From: Prevotella sp.
GTDB lineage: Bacteria > Bacteroidota > Bacteroidia > Bacteroidales > Bacteroidaceae
NCBI GenBank assembly: GCA_024688365.1
Contig: JAILEG010000011.1
Span: forward strand, 113,974-177,973
Reading direction: 5' to 3'
Length of the DNA: 64,000 bases
Under the pieces are notes generated by a model that was given only the letters and a program-made list of their open reading frames with translations, did no database searches and was not told the DNA's origin. Shown piece after piece: positions 63,872 through 64,000 of this stretch. The translations under genes and the position numbers were made by a program. Position 1 is the first letter of the stretch. The number at the start of each line of letters is the position of its first letter.

Positions 63872-64000
63872 CCTAAGGAGTTCATCCCATCTATCCAGAA
63901 GGGATTCGAGAACGCTATGAAGAATGGTATCCTCGGTGGTTACCCAATGGATTCACTGAAGGTAACTGTAATCGACGGTTCGTTCCACCCAGTTGACTCT
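63872..64000 (+). CDS. fragment of a second, different elongation factor G on the opposite strand
   Basis: From CCT 63872 the plus strand is open to the window edge and encodes 43 residues of EF-G domain [22 protein letters not shown], then [23 protein letters not shown]. It matches the minus-strand fusA at 29 of 43 positions, so it is a paralogue or another species, not the same gene. An in-frame TAG lies at 63863-63865, so it begins at the join and has no start. It is either a chimeric sequence join or a true inversion. Confidence 0.85.

Overview
The window looks like chromosome from a member of the Bacteroidota, most likely Prevotella or a close relative. The support is: many promoters of the Bacteroidota form (TTTG or TTG, about 19-20 bases, then TAnnTTTG); map placed between secY and infA; a plug-plus-barrel outer-membrane protein next to a lipoprotein; a TPR regulator with a LuxR-like C-terminus; a GH43 enzyme and a CE2-type esterase; and a DUF58/MoxR/SpoIIM/RDD cluster. 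Species cannot be fixed from the sequence alone.

Layout. 1-3950 is an AT-rich accessory island. It holds four tandem small proteins with related C-termini, an AAA+ ATPase, a TerB-like protein and a multi-pass membrane protein, then a decayed zinc-ribbon remnant. 3957-28300 is ordinary core and cell-envelope sequence: an unknown 174-residue protein, an outer-membrane receptor with a lipoprotein, the TPR regulator, the hpt-adk-obgE-pgeF operon, nnr, fba, two coupled transglutaminase-like DUF3857 proteins, aqpZ, GH43, a HAD phosphatase, an Rpn/PDDEXK protein, a membrane-linked MutS-like ATPase and a CE2-type esterase. 28351-35421 is the DUF58-MoxR-DUF4350-DUF4129-membrane protein-SpoIIM operon with a divergent RDD gene. 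35428-42201 holds a receiver/PEP-pyruvate-binding fusion, gdhA, an RlpA-like protein and a glycine-zipper lipoprotein. 42357-47545 is a type III restriction-modification system behind a long, strongly structured leader. 47602-63868 is the S10-spc-alpha ribosomal operon on the minus strand, from fusA through rplQ, including rpmD and rpmJ, which are under 60 codons.

The most unusual signals are these. (1) The AAA+/TerB/small-paralogue island is a candidate uncharacterised membrane-stress or defence module. (2) Four intergenic arrays of palindromes repeat at exactly 22 bases (7187, 14950, 28271, 41081); three of the four lie between convergent genes. (3) A perfect 48-base palindrome lies at 41250. 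(4) The type III R-M operon has a promoter-driven leader of about 300 bases with several nested hairpins. (5) At about 63866 the fusA gene breaks off and continues as a different EF-G gene on the other strand, through a short inverted repeat; this is either a chimeric join or a real rearrangement. The last 130 bases should be treated with caution.
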